DNA from: Verrucomicrobiia bacterium
GTDB taxonomy: Bacteria; Verrucomicrobiota; Verrucomicrobiia; Limisphaerales; DASXHY01
Direction of reading: 5' to 3'
DNA length: 64,000 nt
Assembly (NCBI GenBank): GCA_035629175.1
Contig: DASPIL010000062.1
Coordinates: 1-64,000, forward strand
Numbering within the stretch: the stretch's first letter is position 1; the number at the start of each line of letters is the position of its first letter. A program made the translations under genes and the position numbers. Shown here in pieces: positions 8,632 through 19,065 of this stretch. A model generated the notes under the pieces. That model made no database searches and was not told where the DNA came from. It saw only the letters and a program-made list of their open reading frames with translations.

Positions 8632-11600
8632 ATGCAGAACGTGGCTCTCGCAGGAATTTTCTTTGTGCGCGCTGCCTGTCTCATGCTGTTGTTCTCCCTG
8701 CCGGCTTTGGCAGCCCCGACCGGGGCAGGGGCTTCTGACTTTCCGGGCATTACAAATCTGTCGCAGTTGCGGCTGAGCGCGGCTGAGAATATTCGCGTTG
8801 TTCGCTCCTTTCGCCTCATCGTCGAGGTGATTGATGTTGACCCGGCCGCCGGAGTGCTGGCGGTTCGTGACAGTTCGGGCACGGAGTTTCTTCGCGTGGA
8901 AGGGAGTGATCGCAATATCCACCCTGGCGCGACGTTAAGCATCGAAGGAAAGGGCTGCGGGCTGAAACTGGAGCGCTTCGGGATTGCCATCATTCCCGGC
9001 ATGGTGGTGGATAATGATGGGATCCATCCACAGGTGACAGAGTCGGGAAGGAGGCATCTCAGGCGGGGACTGAATCCGATCAAGCTTGCCTGGTTCAACT
9101 GGTTCGGGGATCAGGGACTGTCAGTCGAGTACGAAGGACCAAACATTCGCCGCCAAACCATTCCAGGTTCCGTGCTCATAAAAAAGAAAACAGAGGCTGC
9201 GGCCACAAACTTGTCCCACGGCCTGAACTACAGGTGCTACGAAGGGACGTGGGATTTGTTGCCTGATTTCCGAAAGCTGCAGCCGGTGCAGGTCGGAGTC
9301 GCAACACACTTTGACGTGGCTGTGCGAACACGAACCGACGCGGTAGGCATGGAATTTGACGGGTTTATTATGGTTCCCGAGGACGGTGAGTACACGTTTT
9401 ATGTCAGCTCCGATGACGGCGCCCGCCTGTACGTTGGGGAAGCCTCGCTGGTCTTGCGTGTGTTGCACCAGGGGAACTCCCGTGTGGAGACGGACGTCGA
9501 GAAACATGCCCCCAAGGGCGACCGCCGCTGGGTAGTGCTGGAGGGTGTTGCGGGTTCAGCGGGCATTTGGGGCGCAGGCGGGGAACTGCGATTGCGGGTT
9601 GGCGATGATGACATACGAGTTGAGCTTTTCCGAGGTGGCCATCTGGTGCCCGATCTCACTTCCTGCCGGCGGGTTCAAGTCTCGGGCCTTTATGAGGATG
9701 TGCTGAACCAGGATGGAGAGCTTGGGCCTGGCCGGGTTCTGGCGTTAAGCTGGAAATCCGTAAAACCTGCGGAAGGCGATACCGATCGGGGAGGTTCCGC
9801 CGATCTCGCGAATTCGGAAAATGCCTCGGCTTCTTCCCCGGCGCGCCTGACCACGGCAGCGGAGATTAAGGCCCTTTCGTCCAAACGCGCGAGCCAGCGA
9901 ATCCCGGTGTTGATCCGTGGAGTGGTGACGGCCTTCTCTTCAAAAAATTCAGGCGCTGTCATTCAGGATGCCACGAGGGGCGTCTTTGTTGATGTTTTCC
10001 GCTGGCGCGGCGCCGAGCCTTTGCAACGCGGGCAACTGTGCGAGATCGAAGGCGTAACCGACCCGGGCGGGTTTTCTCCCGTCGTGGTCGCACACCGGAT
10101 CAGGCATCTGGGCCCCGGCAAGCTGCCAAAACCCGTGCGCGCCACGTGGGATCAATTGGTAAACGGAAGCCTGGATACGGAGTTCGCCGAAATCGACGGC
10201 GTCGTGACGGAGGTCAAAGGTTCCCAACTCCTGTTGCTCACCGAAGGCGGCAAGATATCGGTGGACTTGAAGGATTTCCGGCCTGAAGCGCTCCTGGCTT
10301 TTGAGAACGCGTTGGTTCGGCTTCGTGGCTGCTTCCTGGTCAATTTCAATTTTGGAACGCGCAGGCTTGAAACGGGATCCCTCGTGATCAGCGGCGCCGA
10401 TGTGGAACTGCTCGAACTGCCGCCTGCAGATCCTTTTGAGACGCCTCGCAGAAGCATTGGCGAGCTGTTGTTTTACGATGCCAAGGCTGCACCGTTCCGT
10501 CGCGTGAAGATTGGCGGCCAGGTGATTTACAGCCGGGCTGGAGAGTGCTTTCTGACTGACGGCACGAACAGCGTGCAAGTGAAAGGGCGAAGCGCGGACA
10601 TCTTTGCCGTGGGTGACCTGGTGGATGCAGTCGGTTTCCTTCAACTCGGTGGCAACGCACCCGAATTGCGTCAAGCTGTGATGCGGAAGACCGGGCACGC
10701 GGCCTTGCGTGATCCACGGAAGCTCCCCGCGGACGAACTGTTCCTGGCGCGCAATTCGGGAGGCCTTGTCGAAGTGGACGCAACGTTGATCAATCACTGG
10801 CGCGACGCATCGGAACAGGTGTTGGAGCTGCAGTCAGGATTCCTCGCCTTCAAGGCGCGGCTGCACAAGGCCGGGCCCCCGCTTTCACTGCCACCGCTCG
10901 GCAGCCGCCTGGCACTAATCGGCGCCTATGCACCTCACGGAAACGCGACGGGCGACGGGTCAGTCAGCGGATTTGATTTGTTGCTCTCTTCGGCGAAAGG
11001 GATTCGGGTACTCGCAACCCCGCCGTGGTGGACGCTCAAGAGGGTATTGATCCTGGCCGGGATCCTTGCTGCGATCCTTTTCGGAGTGCTGATTTGGAAC
11101 AAGGAGTTGCACAGCAAAGTTGAGGAGCGGGGGAGGCTGTTGGAAGCAGAAATCCACAATCGCCAGAGGGCGGAGATGCAGCACGCGGCCGAAGCTGATC
11201 GGGCGCGTATCGCGCGGGACTTGCATGACGAGCTGGGCACCGGCCTGACAGAGGTCAGCCTCCTCGCAAGTGCGGGGCTCGGGCAATATCATGATGGCGA
11301 AAAAATCCGCAGCCGGTTTCACAACATCGCGGAAAAAGCCCGCGAACTCGTTTCCAGCCTGGATTTCATCGTTTGGGCGATCGATTCAAGACGCAACTCG
11401 CTGCAATCGTTCGCGGATTACCTGGGCCATTACTCCAGGGAGCTTATGGGTTCTGCTGGGATAGATTGCCGGCTGAGGATTCGGATGGAACGCGGTGAGA
11501 TTTCCCTCACCGAAGCCGAACGGCACAGCTTGTTTCTGGCGGTCAAGGAAGCGTTGAACAACGTCATCCGCCATGCCTCCGCGACCCAGGTTGAAGTCCA

Positions 11601-11826
11601 GGTTTCCCAGGCTGGAGATCGCATGTCCATCGTCATGACCGACGATGGCCGGGGGTTTAATTGGGATACAATCCAGCGCGGGGATGGCATCACAAACCTC
11701 CAGGAACGTTTGCAGGCGATGCAGGGCGAATGCCGATTCGATTCCCATCCTGGAAAAGGGACGACCGTCACGTTCATTGTTCCCGTCACGCAAGAACCCC
11801 ACCGAACCTCATCTGAAATCACATGA
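8632..11826 (+). CDS. Sensor histidine kinase with PA14 sensory domain (NarX/LuxR-type partner)
   Basis: A 1064-residue membrane sensor. Order: signal peptide (1-27), an OB-like segment, a PA14-type domain (about 185-340; GFIMVPEDGEYTFYVSSDDGARLYVG), two to three OB-like modules (about 405-780), one membrane helix (about 800-822), a short coiled coil, a HisKA_3 dimerisation domain with RDLHDELGTGL (phosphoacceptor His865), and a HATPase domain (EALNNVIRHA, DDGRGF, GITNLQERL). PA14 domains often bind sugars, so an extracytoplasmic polysaccharide signal is plausible but inferred. The stop overlaps the start of the response regulator gene by four bases (ATGA), so the two are translationally coupled. 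Confidence 0.92.
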   Translation: MQNVALAGIFFVRAACLMLLFSLPALAAPTGAGASDFPGITNLSQLRLSAAENIRVVRSFRLIVEVIDVDPAAGVLAVRDSSGTEFLRVEGSDRNIHPGATLSIEGKGCGLKLERFGIAIIPGMVVDNDGIHPQVTESGRRHLRRGLNPIKLAWFNWFGDQGLSVEYEGPNIRRQTIPGSVLIKKKTEAAATNLSHGLNYRCYEGTWDLLPDFRKLQPVQVGVATHFDVAVRTRTDAVGMEFDGFIMVPEDGEYTFYVSSDDGARLYVGEASLVLRVLHQGNSRVETDVEKHAPKGDRRWVVLEGVAGSAGIWGAGGELRLRVGDDDIRVELFRGGHLVPDLTSCRRVQVSGLYEDVLNQDGELGPGRVLALSWKSVKPAEGDTDRGGSADLANSENASASSPARLTTAAEIKALSSKRASQRIPVLIRGVVTAFSSKNSGAVIQDATRGVFVDVFRWRGAEPLQRGQLCEIEGVTDPGGFSPVVVAHRIRHLGPGKLPKPVRATWDQLVNGSLDTEFAEIDGVVTEVKGSQLLLLTEGGKISVDLKDFRPEALLAFENALVRLRGCFLVNFNFGTRRLETGSLVISGADVELLELPPADPFETPRRSIGELLFYDAKAAPFRRVKIGGQVIYSRAGECFLTDGTNSVQVKGRSADIFAVGDLVDAVGFLQLGGNAPELRQAVMRKTGHAALRDPRKLPADELFLARNSGGLVEVDATLINHWRDASEQVLELQSGFLAFKARLHKAGPPLSLPPLGSRLALIGAYAPHGNATGDGSVSGFDLLLSSAKGIRVLATPPWWTLKRVLILAGILAAILFGVLIWNKELHSKVEERGRLLEAEIHNRQRAEMQHAAEADRARIARDLHDELGTGLTEVSLLASAGLGQYHDGEKIRSRFHNIAEKARELVSSLDFIVWAIDSRRNSLQSFADYLGHYSRELMGSAGIDCRLRIRMERGEISLTEAERHSLFLAVKEALNNVIRHASATQVEVQVSQAGDRMSIVMTDDGRGFNWDTIQRGDGITNLQERLQAMQGECRFDSHPGKGTTVTFIVPVTQEPHRTSSEIT

Positions 11827-12467
11827 CCACAGTCGCCATCATCGAGGATAACAGCACGATGCGCCAAATGCTGACCGAACTGGTTGATAGCGAGCCGGGC
11901 TATCGCTGCATCTGTGCCTGCTCAACATCGAGACAGGCATTGGTTGACGTGCCGAGGCATCGTCCGGACATCGCGTTAATGGACATCCATCTGCCGGACG
12001 AATCCGGCATTGCGTGCACCGCTCGGTTAACGGAGAAGATGCCGGGTTTGCAGGTGATCATGGTTACGGTTTACCAGGACAGCAATCTGATCTTCCAGGC
12101 GTTGAAAGCGGGGGCTTGCGGTTACATTTTGAAACGGTTCCGCCCCAACGAAATCATTCAAGCCATTGCGGAAGTGCGGGCGGGGGGGGCGCCGATGACG
12201 AGCGAGATTGCCCGCATGGTGGTGCATTCATTCCGCGCACCCGCGGTGGTTCCCGATGGCGGCCTGACGGCGCGCGAGGCTGAGATCCTTGAACTCCTGG
12301 CAGAAGGGCTTTCGAACAAGGAAATCGCGAGCAAAAAAAATATTGCCGCCGGAACGGTTCGGAATCATCTCGGCAACATCTTCAAAAAGCTTCATGTCCG
12401 CTGCAGAACCGAGGCGACCGCGAAGTACTTTCGGAAAAAGCATGCGGCCCCCGGGGGCAACGCGTGA
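11823..12467 (+). CDS. NarL/FixJ-family response regulator
   Basis: A 214-residue regulator, partner of the kinase just upstream (ATGA overlap). The receiver domain has acidic residues at the N-terminus (IIEDNS), the phosphoacceptor Asp54 (DIALMDIHLPDESG), the Thr/Ser-equivalent switch (MVTVY) and the Lys in AGACGYILKR. The C-terminal LuxR-type HTH is LTAREAEILELLAEGLSNKE then GTVRNHLGNIFKKL. Phosphorylation should promote dimerisation and DNA binding. The first CRP-like palindrome of the window lies 21 bp after its stop, ahead of the pseudopilin gene; whether this regulator binds it is unknown. Confidence 0.95.
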   Translation: MTTVAIIEDNSTMRQMLTELVDSEPGYRCICACSTSRQALVDVPRHRPDIALMDIHLPDESGIACTARLTEKMPGLQVIMVTVYQDSNLIFQALKAGACGYILKRFRPNEIIQAIAEVRAGGAPMTSEIARMVVHSFRAPAVVPDGGLTAREAEILELLAEGLSNKEIASKKNIAAGTVRNHLGNIFKKLHVRCRTEATAKYFRKKHAAPGGNA

Positions 12468-12487
12468 GTTACCATCGGCGGAGTTGA

Positions 12488-12505
12488 ATGTGGCGTACGT
12501 CACAT
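12488..12505 (+). promoter_or_regulatory. CRP-like palindrome, copy 1
   Basis: ATGTGGCGTACGTCACAT, an almost perfect inverted repeat (TGTGG-N6-TCACA), about 150 bp before the pseudopilin gene. A TATCCT-like -10 lies about 35 bp downstream of its centre. It belongs to a set of seven similar sites in the window. Confidence 0.6.
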
Positions 12506-12657
12506 ACCAACCGTCCAGTTGTCGGTGTTATCCTGTCCCCGAAATCCATGCTTTCCGCCTCCGCGTCCGAGCGCGGGCGTGTTTTTGACGCTCATTCCGA
12601 AGAACACGGGCTGGATGCTGAGATCATCCCGCGGCGAAACAGGCGAACACGAGACTC

Positions 12658-13467
12658 ATGAAAAAGAACTCCTCCCAAAGCCGGCCGAACAGCGGTTTCA
12701 CATTGATCGAGCTGCTTGTTGTGATTGCAATCATCGCCATTCTGGCGGCGATGCTCCTTCCCGCCCTTGCGAAGGCGAAGGTGAAGGCACAGGGCATCCG
12801 TTGCGTGAACAATGGCAAGCAGTTCATTCTGGCCTGGCATATGTATTCCAGCGACTTTTCGGATAAATTAGTCCTGAATCCTGAAAGCGGCGGAGGCAAC
12901 AATCCCGCTGTCGCGTGGGCCACCGGCGACATGCAAATCCCCGCGCATCGGAACAACCGCGATTACATCGAAAAGGCCCTGTTGTTTCCGTACAGCAAAA
13001 GCATTGGGCTCTATAAATGCACGGGCAACACCAAGAAGGACATGCTGCGCGGCGTTTCGATGAACTCCACCATGGGACTGTGCAACAGCAGTGGAAAGTA
13101 CCTGCCAACGCCGGGTTGGGGCGGAATCGGAGGCGCCTTCAAGACCTTCATGAAATCCTCCGCGATTACGAAACCCGCCGACTATTTCGTCATCATCGAC
13201 GAGGACGACAACAGCATCAATGACGCACTGTTCCGCGTGGATTTTGCAAACGTTGCCACCAGTTTTCGCCTGAACGACATTCCGGCTGTTTATCACAACA
13301 AAGCGAGCGGCATTACGTTTGCCGATGGTCACGCCGAGATGCACAAATGGCGTTCCCTTCGCGTGCCCGTTCCGGGATGGGGAGGCGCGGCGGCAGGGGC
13401 GGGCGGTTGGGGTGCCAGCAATCGCGAAGACGCCCAGTGGCTGTTGCAACATACCGGCGAACGATAG
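12658..13467 (+). CDS. Type II/IV pseudopilin-like protein with H-X9-DG-type tail
   Basis: A 269-residue protein starting with a class III prepilin leader: [13 protein letters not shown] then [20 protein letters not shown], so cleavage would fall after the Gly before Phe. The rest is a large globular C-domain with [16 protein letters not shown] and the [11 protein letters not shown] ending. This layout is that of the abundant PulG/DUF1559-like proteins of Verrucomicrobiota and Planctomycetota, thought to be surface or pseudopilus-related proteins; their role is unproven. Gly-rich segment near the C-terminus. The CRP-like site at 12488 precedes it. Confidence 0.92.
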   Translation: MKKNSSQSRPNSGFTLIELLVVIAIIAILAAMLLPALAKAKVKAQGIRCVNNGKQFILAWHMYSSDFSDKLVLNPESGGGNNPAVAWATGDMQIPAHRNNRDYIEKALLFPYSKSIGLYKCTGNTKKDMLRGVSMNSTMGLCNSSGKYLPTPGWGGIGGAFKTFMKSSAITKPADYFVIIDEDDNSINDALFRVDFANVATSFRLNDIPAVYHNKASGITFADGHAEMHKWRSLRVPVPGWGGAAAGAGGWGASNREDAQWLLQHTGER

Positions 13468-13526
13468 TAGCAACTGCGGATTCGTTGACACCTTTTCCAT
13501 GATTGGATTCCGCTACCTTCAGCAGG

Positions 13527-13544
13527 ATGTGACGTACATCACAT
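13527..13544 (+). promoter_or_regulatory. CRP-like palindrome, copy 2
   Basis: ATGTGACGTACATCACAT: both half-sites are perfect (TGTGA-N6-TCACA). A TATGCT -10-like element at 13562-13567 is about 29 bp from its centre, placing the palindrome near -40 as for a class II activator. It lies 164 bp before the LamG/PA14 giant. Confidence 0.65.
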
Positions 13545-13707
13545 TCAAGCCATCAGGCGGGTATGCTAATCATGGTGTCACGATCAGCCCAAATTCACCC
13601 GCATTACGTGATTCAGCCATTTCCAGTTTCACTTCAACCAGGATTCCATCCGGTGACAACGCAGGTGATTCAATCGTTAGCAACCAAAACGCCATAACAA
13701 AAACCCA

Positions 13708-16700
13708 ATGAAAAGACCGTTGTATAGAAGAGTCGCCCGCTATTTCTGCGTGGCAGCCTTGGGAGCGTGCACGTCGCTGCAAGCTCAGGTCGTCGACAAA
13801 ACCCCGGTATTGCATTTGTCTTTCGACAGTGTCAGCGGGTCCACCGTTATCAACGGCGGCACGGGGAGTTCGGCGATGAATGGCACCTTGAATGGCACCG
13901 CGACGATTGCCGCGGGTGGCCGGTTTGGAAATTGTTTGAGCGTTACCGGGGATGCGGCCAATAGCGGGTCGTGCCGGATTGCGAATGCGGTGGTACCGCT
14001 GAATGTCGGAGCCGGAAACACGTGGACGGTAGCCATGTGGGTCAAGACGGCCACGCCAGGCGGTGCCTATGCTTATCAGGGCGGAGGCGGTTGGGCTGAG
14101 GCCAACACGATGTTCTACTTGAACCCGGGCAACGCCAGTGCCGGAACCAAGGCTGGAGGTGTTCGCTGGGGTCAAAATTGGGAGACAGGAACTGCCGACA
14201 TCAACGACAACCAATGGCATCATGTGGTGTTGACGTGCGATGGCACGACGAAGGCGATGTATTTGGATGGGAATCTGGAAACATTCACCGCCAATGGGTG
14301 GAACGGCGCTGGTACCGGCAATCAGTTTTGGGTTGGCGGCAGCGGACAAACCGGTGACGGCGGAGCCAACTTGAACGGCTTTGTGGACGAAGTCTATGTG
14401 TTCAACAGGGCATTGACGCTCGCTGACGTTCAATTGCTGTACAGCAACAATACTGTCCCGAAGGTGCCGGTTTCAGTAGTGGCGAATCCTGCCAGCGGCT
14501 ACCGCGGACAATTTGTCACCCTCACCGCAACGGCCACGCCGGTCATTGGCACAGTGACAAATGCGAGAGCAGATCTCAGTGCAATTGGCCTGTCGGCGTC
14601 CGCAACCATGGGACAATCCAGCGCCAATGTATTCACCAATTCCTTTACTGTTCCGACCAATGCGCCTGTTGGCGCGGCCAACTTGCGGGTGACGGTGACG
14701 AGCACTGAACCGCTCATCGGAAGCAGCGGCGCCACCTACACAGTTTTGGCCCGGCCTCCAACGAATGCGATCATCGTGACCCAACTCACTAACTCGAGCG
14801 CCTATGAATACACCAAGGCCTCATTCTATTTTGGCACGACCAACGACGCCCCGAACGACGCCCCCTTCCCGATGACCTACTCGTGGTACAAGAACGGCCA
14901 GCTCGTCAGCACCAATCCGATGGGGCCGTACTACTCGTTCCTGACGACCCTTGCTGACAATGGATCGCAGATCTATGCCATCGCGCGCGTGGCGGATACC
15001 AATTTCAGCAGCCTTTCGCGCACGAGCGCGGTGGTGACACTTACGGTACTTTCCGGCACCCCGGTATTTACAAATGGTCTCAAGCAGGAATTTTTCGCCG
15101 GCGCGACCCGCGCTGACGTTCACATCGGAAATGTCGGTCCCGGGGTTGTGGGCCTGGTTACAAATGCTGACTCGTCCGGTGGATTCGGTGACAACCACTC
15201 CCGCCGATACAGCGGCTATTTCATTCCGCCGGCAACGGATGATTATGTCTTCTTTGTGGCGTCGGATGACGATTGCGACGTGTTTTTGAGTACCGACAGT
15301 TCTCCGGCTAACAAGCGGCTCATCGCGCAGGAATTGGTTTGGAGCCCGGTGCGCAGCTGGCAGACACCCGGACCGGGAACTCCTGGGCCGTTCGAAGCCT
15401 CGCAAAAGCGATCCGACCAATGGTCTCCTGACCCGCAAAACGGCGTACCCGCCCCTTATTCCGCCGGCATCCATCTGATCGGTGGGCAGAAGTATTACTT
15501 CGAATCCGTGATGCACAACGGAACGGGCGGCGACAATTGGGCTGTCACCTATCAGACCACGACTGAACTTGGTTTGGAGGGCGCGCCGGCCAATGGCACA
15601 GCATCGCGGATGACTGCGGCCAGCAACAACATCGCCGTAATCACGTATCCCGGCAGCGCGCTGACATGGGCACTTCAGCCGCCGTCGGCAGTGACGGTGT
15701 ATGAAGGCGCCAGCACCAATTTCATCAGCCGCGCGATCAGCGACGCTGAGATGAATCCGACCTACCAATGGTACCTCAACAACGTGCCGATCGCTGGAGC
15801 TGTTGGTGCCAATCTGACCATTTCCACTATCCCGACCAGCTACAACGGCGCCCAGGTGAAAGTGGTTGCCCGTCTCCCGGAAAGCAGTCTCAGCATCACC
15901 AGCTCGGTGAGCACCATTACCGTCCTCCAGGCGGTATTTGAACCGGGTTTCCTCAAGGTGGAACGCTGGAGTAATCAGAGCACGTTGACTGCATTGCTCG
16001 CGGGGACACTTGGGACTCCGAATTACCAGATGGCTGTGCCCGCCTTCGCGGCGAGTATCGATAATCCCAATCTGCCAAACAACTTTGTCCGTCGGGTCAG
16101 CGGTTTCTTCGTTCCGCCCCAGACGGCCAACTACGTTTTCTACACGACAGGGGACGACGCCACTCAGTTGTTCATCAGCACGGACAACACTCCTGGCAAC
16201 AAGCGTTTGGTCGCCCAACAGGCAGGCTGGAACACCGGTGGGAATTGGGCCTGGCTGCAAATTGGCGGTGGCGGGGGAATCGCGGACCAAACCCGGTCGA
16301 CCACCTGGACCCCGGACAATGGCGTCACATATCCATATGCCAACGGTATTCCGCTGAACGGCGGCCAACGATATTATATCGAGCAAGTCTTCCAACAAGG
16401 CGGCGGCGGGGCAAATAATGCCGCGACCTTTGTGCTCTTCGGCGAACCGGATCCACTGCCGGGAACTGAAACCCGGTTCAAAGGGAATCTCATCGGAACG
16501 ACCGCAGTGCGCAATTCCGGTGTCACGCTGACGCAACAGCCCACCAACACCACCGTTAAGCCGATGGGATATGCCACCTTCTCGGTGAACGGCACGACCG
16601 AATCCTCGTTGTCCATTGGCTCGATCTTCGGCGGGGAAGAAAATCAAACGAACAACTTCCTGATCGTTCAGTGGTATAAGAACGGCACGGCAATCCCCGG

Positions 16701-18957
16701 GGCCACATCCAGGACTGTCACGCTTGGACCGATCATGCCCAGTGACAACGGCGCCGAAATTCGTGCAGCCGTCAGGGCTCTGGGTTTCGCGAATCAGGCC
16801 CTGAATCCGATTTGGGTCACCAGCGCGGTCGCAACGGTTACCGTGGCCCCAGAGGCAGTGTTTGAAACAGGAGTGCTGCTCAAGAATTGGTGGACCAACA
16901 CTACCCGGCCCAATATCGAGGCCGGACTCGCGGGTCTGCCCCAATACACTTACACAACACCGAAGCTCGAAGGGCCGGTGGGTAATACAGGCATGCGGGG
17001 TTACGGCACCAGCGGCAACGGTTTCTTTATCCCGCCGACGACCGGTTTTTACACCTTCTTCATCAACTCTGACGGGGACTCCGATCTTTTCCTGAGCACC
17101 GACAGTAATCCCGCAAATAAGCGAAAAATTGCCGCGGAAAATATCTGGAGCAATCCGTTCCAATGGAACTCAGCGGGTGCAGGTGGCGCGGTTGCCATTG
17201 CGCAGAAGCGATCCGATCAGTTCGTGGACGCGACGGGTGCCGTGCCGAACGCCGGCGGTATTTCTCTGAACGCCGGCCAGAGGTACTACATCGAGGCCGT
17301 GTATCGCGCGGGTGGCGGAAACGATCACGTCCAGGTGACTTACAAGCTCATCAACGATCCGGATCCGCTAAACGGCAGCGCTGGGGCAATGAGCGGTGAT
17401 GTGATCGGCATTTATGCTCCTCGAATCCCGTGGGTGGCGTTCCTCCAGCACCCGACGAATCAGACAGTGTTAAGCGGTGGAAACCCCGTCACCTTCTCGG
17501 CGACCGGAACCAATCCCCCTTCGCTGGTGATTGGGACGACAGGCAATCCGTCCTCACTATTCACAAACCCGCCCACTGCGTCACTCCAGTATCAATGGTA
17601 TAAGAATGGCAATCCCATCCCGGGCGCAACCGCCAGGACCTATACGCAATCCAGCGTGCTGCCCTCGGACAATGGTGCGCAGTTCCATGTCGCCATTCGC
17701 GCCTTGGGTTACGCGGACAACGCGCTCAATCGGATTTGGAGCAACAGTATGCCGGCGGTCCTGAACGTCGTGACTGACGCCGTTCCGCCGATGATCAGCT
17801 ACGCCGCCACGTTCGAGAATTCGAGCCATGTGCCATTTACGGGCATGTCCCAGTTCATTGTAAACGTCACATTCAGCAAATGGATGGACGCGACTACGTT
17901 GAGCAATATCGCCAACTATTCGATTGCTGGTGTGACGATCACCAACATCAGTGTCGCCAGCGATCATCGGACCGTCCAATTGCTGGTAAATCAACTGCCG
18001 ACCCTTCCGTTGAACGTCGTCGTCAGCGGAGTCAAGGATCTGAGCGGCAACACCATTGTCGCCGGGTCAAGCTCACCCATCAACAATGTGAAGCTTACCT
18101 TCACTGATGTTGGGACACCCGCAGTCGATCCGGCCTATCCGTCCCTGGTCTCGGTGACTGGGGCAGGCGGATTCATCATCACGGCCCAAGGCAGCGACAT
18201 CTGGAATACTGCTGATGGTTTCAACTTCGCGTGGGAGTTGAAAACCAACGACTTCGATGTAGCCGTACGTCAGGTGAGCAACGGCCACAGTTCCCACTGG
18301 GCGAAGGGCGGCCTGATGGTGCGCGAGAGTCTGGATCCGTCCAGCCGCAACTGGAATATCATCAACGACCCCGCTTCGAGCGATGGCATCATGGCCCCTG
18401 ACAACAGCGGCTTTGGCGCGAACGTAGTCGAAAGCAATGCGCGTATCCAATACGGCGGCGCCACTGCACCGTGGGACAACATTACACGGCCCGCTGTGGC
18501 GTATCCGAACGCATGGGTGCGGCTGAAACGGACAGGGGCTGTCCTGCAAGCGTTCTATTCCACAAACGGCGTGAATTGGATTCAAACCGCATTCACTGAC
18601 ACATCAACCAACGCCTTCGAAGGCCCGTTGGTCAATCCTGTCTATGTCGGCCTCTGCACGACCGCGCGCAACAACGTTTGGGCTGGATTGCCGCCGCCAA
18701 CGCCGCTGCTGTATTACAACACGGTTGAGTATGCAAACTACAACTCCAGCTTCGTTGTTTCTGCTCCAGCTGCGCAGTTGACGGTCAGCCGCTCCGGAAA
18801 TTCCATCAATGTCTCATGGACTCCAGCTGGCGGGCATTTGGAATTCAGCCCTGCCATCGGCGGGCCGAATGTAAATTGGCAGCCTGTCGGCGGAGGTAAT
18901 CCGGCGAGCGTTCCGCTGGGAACGGGTTCGCAGTTCTTCCGGGTTGTGAATCCCTGA
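13708..18957 (+). CDS. Giant secreted LamG / Ig-like / triple PA14 surface protein
   Basis: A 1749-residue exported protein. After the signal peptide (residues 1-28) come a LamG/concanavalin-like domain (about 30-245), Ig-like modules, and three PA14-like domains beginning about residues 455, 744 and 1051. Each PA14 has the same skeleton: G-FF-PP--DDYVFF, then DDDCDVFLSTD, then G-KYY-E. They are separated by Ig-like segments with QWYKNG. A Big_5-like domain (about 1361-1470, FTGMSQFIVNVTFSKWMD) and a DUF1349-like concanavalin domain (about 1488-1680) follow, then the FFRVV ending. It probably binds polysaccharides at the cell surface; no catalytic motif is seen. The PA14 repeats suggest internal duplication. 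The upstream palindrome suggests control with the neighbouring exported proteins. Confidence 0.88.
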   Translation: MKRPLYRRVARYFCVAALGACTSLQAQVVDKTPVLHLSFDSVSGSTVINGGTGSSAMNGTLNGTATIAAGGRFGNCLSVTGDAANSGSCRIANAVVPLNVGAGNTWTVAMWVKTATPGGAYAYQGGGGWAEANTMFYLNPGNASAGTKAGGVRWGQNWETGTADINDNQWHHVVLTCDGTTKAMYLDGNLETFTANGWNGAGTGNQFWVGGSGQTGDGGANLNGFVDEVYVFNRALTLADVQLLYSNNTVPKVPVSVVANPASGYRGQFVTLTATATPVIGTVTNARADLSAIGLSASATMGQSSANVFTNSFTVPTNAPVGAANLRVTVTSTEPLIGSSGATYTVLARPPTNAIIVTQLTNSSAYEYTKASFYFGTTNDAPNDAPFPMTYSWYKNGQLVSTNPMGPYYSFLTTLADNGSQIYAIARVADTNFSSLSRTSAVVTLTVLSGTPVFTNGLKQEFFAGATRADVHIGNVGPGVVGLVTNADSSGGFGDNHSRRYSGYFIPPATDDYVFFVASDDDCDVFLSTDSSPANKRLIAQELVWSPVRSWQTPGPGTPGPFEASQKRSDQWSPDPQNGVPAPYSAGIHLIGGQKYYFESVMHNGTGGDNWAVTYQTTTELGLEGAPANGTASRMTAASNNIAVITYPGSALTWALQPPSAVTVYEGASTNFISRAISDAEMNPTYQWYLNNVPIAGAVGANLTISTIPTSYNGAQVKVVARLPESSLSITSSVSTITVLQAVFEPGFLKVERWSNQSTLTALLAGTLGTPNYQMAVPAFAASIDNPNLPNNFVRRVSGFFVPPQTANYVFYTTGDDATQLFISTDNTPGNKRLVAQQAGWNTGGNWAWLQIGGGGGIADQTRSTTWTPDNGVTYPYANGIPLNGGQRYYIEQVFQQGGGGANNAATFVLFGEPDPLPGTETRFKGNLIGTTAVRNSGVTLTQQPTNTTVKPMGYATFSVNGTTESSLSIGSIFGGEENQTNNFLIVQWYKNGTAIPGATSRTVTLGPIMPSDNGAEIRAAVRALGFANQALNPIWVTSAVATVTVAPEAVFETGVLLKNWWTNTTRPNIEAGLAGLPQYTYTTPKLEGPVGNTGMRGYGTSGNGFFIPPTTGFYTFFINSDGDSDLFLSTDSNPANKRKIAAENIWSNPFQWNSAGAGGAVAIAQKRSDQFVDATGAVPNAGGISLNAGQRYYIEAVYRAGGGNDHVQVTYKLINDPDPLNGSAGAMSGDVIGIYAPRIPWVAFLQHPTNQTVLSGGNPVTFSATGTNPPSLVIGTTGNPSSLFTNPPTASLQYQWYKNGNPIPGATARTYTQSSVLPSDNGAQFHVAIRALGYADNALNRIWSNSMPAVLNVVTDAVPPMISYAATFENSSHVPFTGMSQFIVNVTFSKWMDATTLSNIANYSIAGVTITNISVASDHRTVQLLVNQLPTLPLNVVVSGVKDLSGNTIVAGSSSPINNVKLTFTDVGTPAVDPAYPSLVSVTGAGGFIITAQGSDIWNTADGFNFAWELKTNDFDVAVRQVSNGHSSHWAKGGLMVRESLDPSSRNWNIINDPASSDGIMAPDNSGFGANVVESNARIQYGGATAPWDNITRPAVAYPNAWVRLKRTGAVLQAFYSTNGVNWIQTAFTDTSTNAFEGPLVNPVYVGLCTTARNNVWAGLPPPTPLLYYNTVEYANYNSSFVVSAPAAQLTVSRSGNSINVSWTPAGGHLEFSPAIGGPNVNWQPVGGGNPASVPLGTGSQFFRVVNP

Positions 18958-18983
18958 GGTTTGCTGACTTGATGACGGTTGAC

Positions 18984-19019
18984 AGAGGCCGCAGGGAAAC
19001 CTGCGGCCTCTTAGTTTTT
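18984..19019 (+). terminator. Rho-independent terminator after the PA14 giant
   Basis: A perfect 12-bp stem (AGAGGCCGCAGG / CCTGCGGCCTCT) closes a GAAA loop and is followed by TTAGTTTTT. It ends transcription of 13708-18957. Confidence 0.88.
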
Positions 19020-19065
19020 CCGACGTTTGAATTGAGTTTTCCATGCGATCCTCAAATCCTGAGGT

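Noticed and set aside
14821-17163. 780-residue open frame on the minus strand inside the PA14 giant
   Set aside because: It is antisense to a gene with clear domains, has no start context and no recognisable domain. Long antisense frames are common in GC-rich coding sequence.
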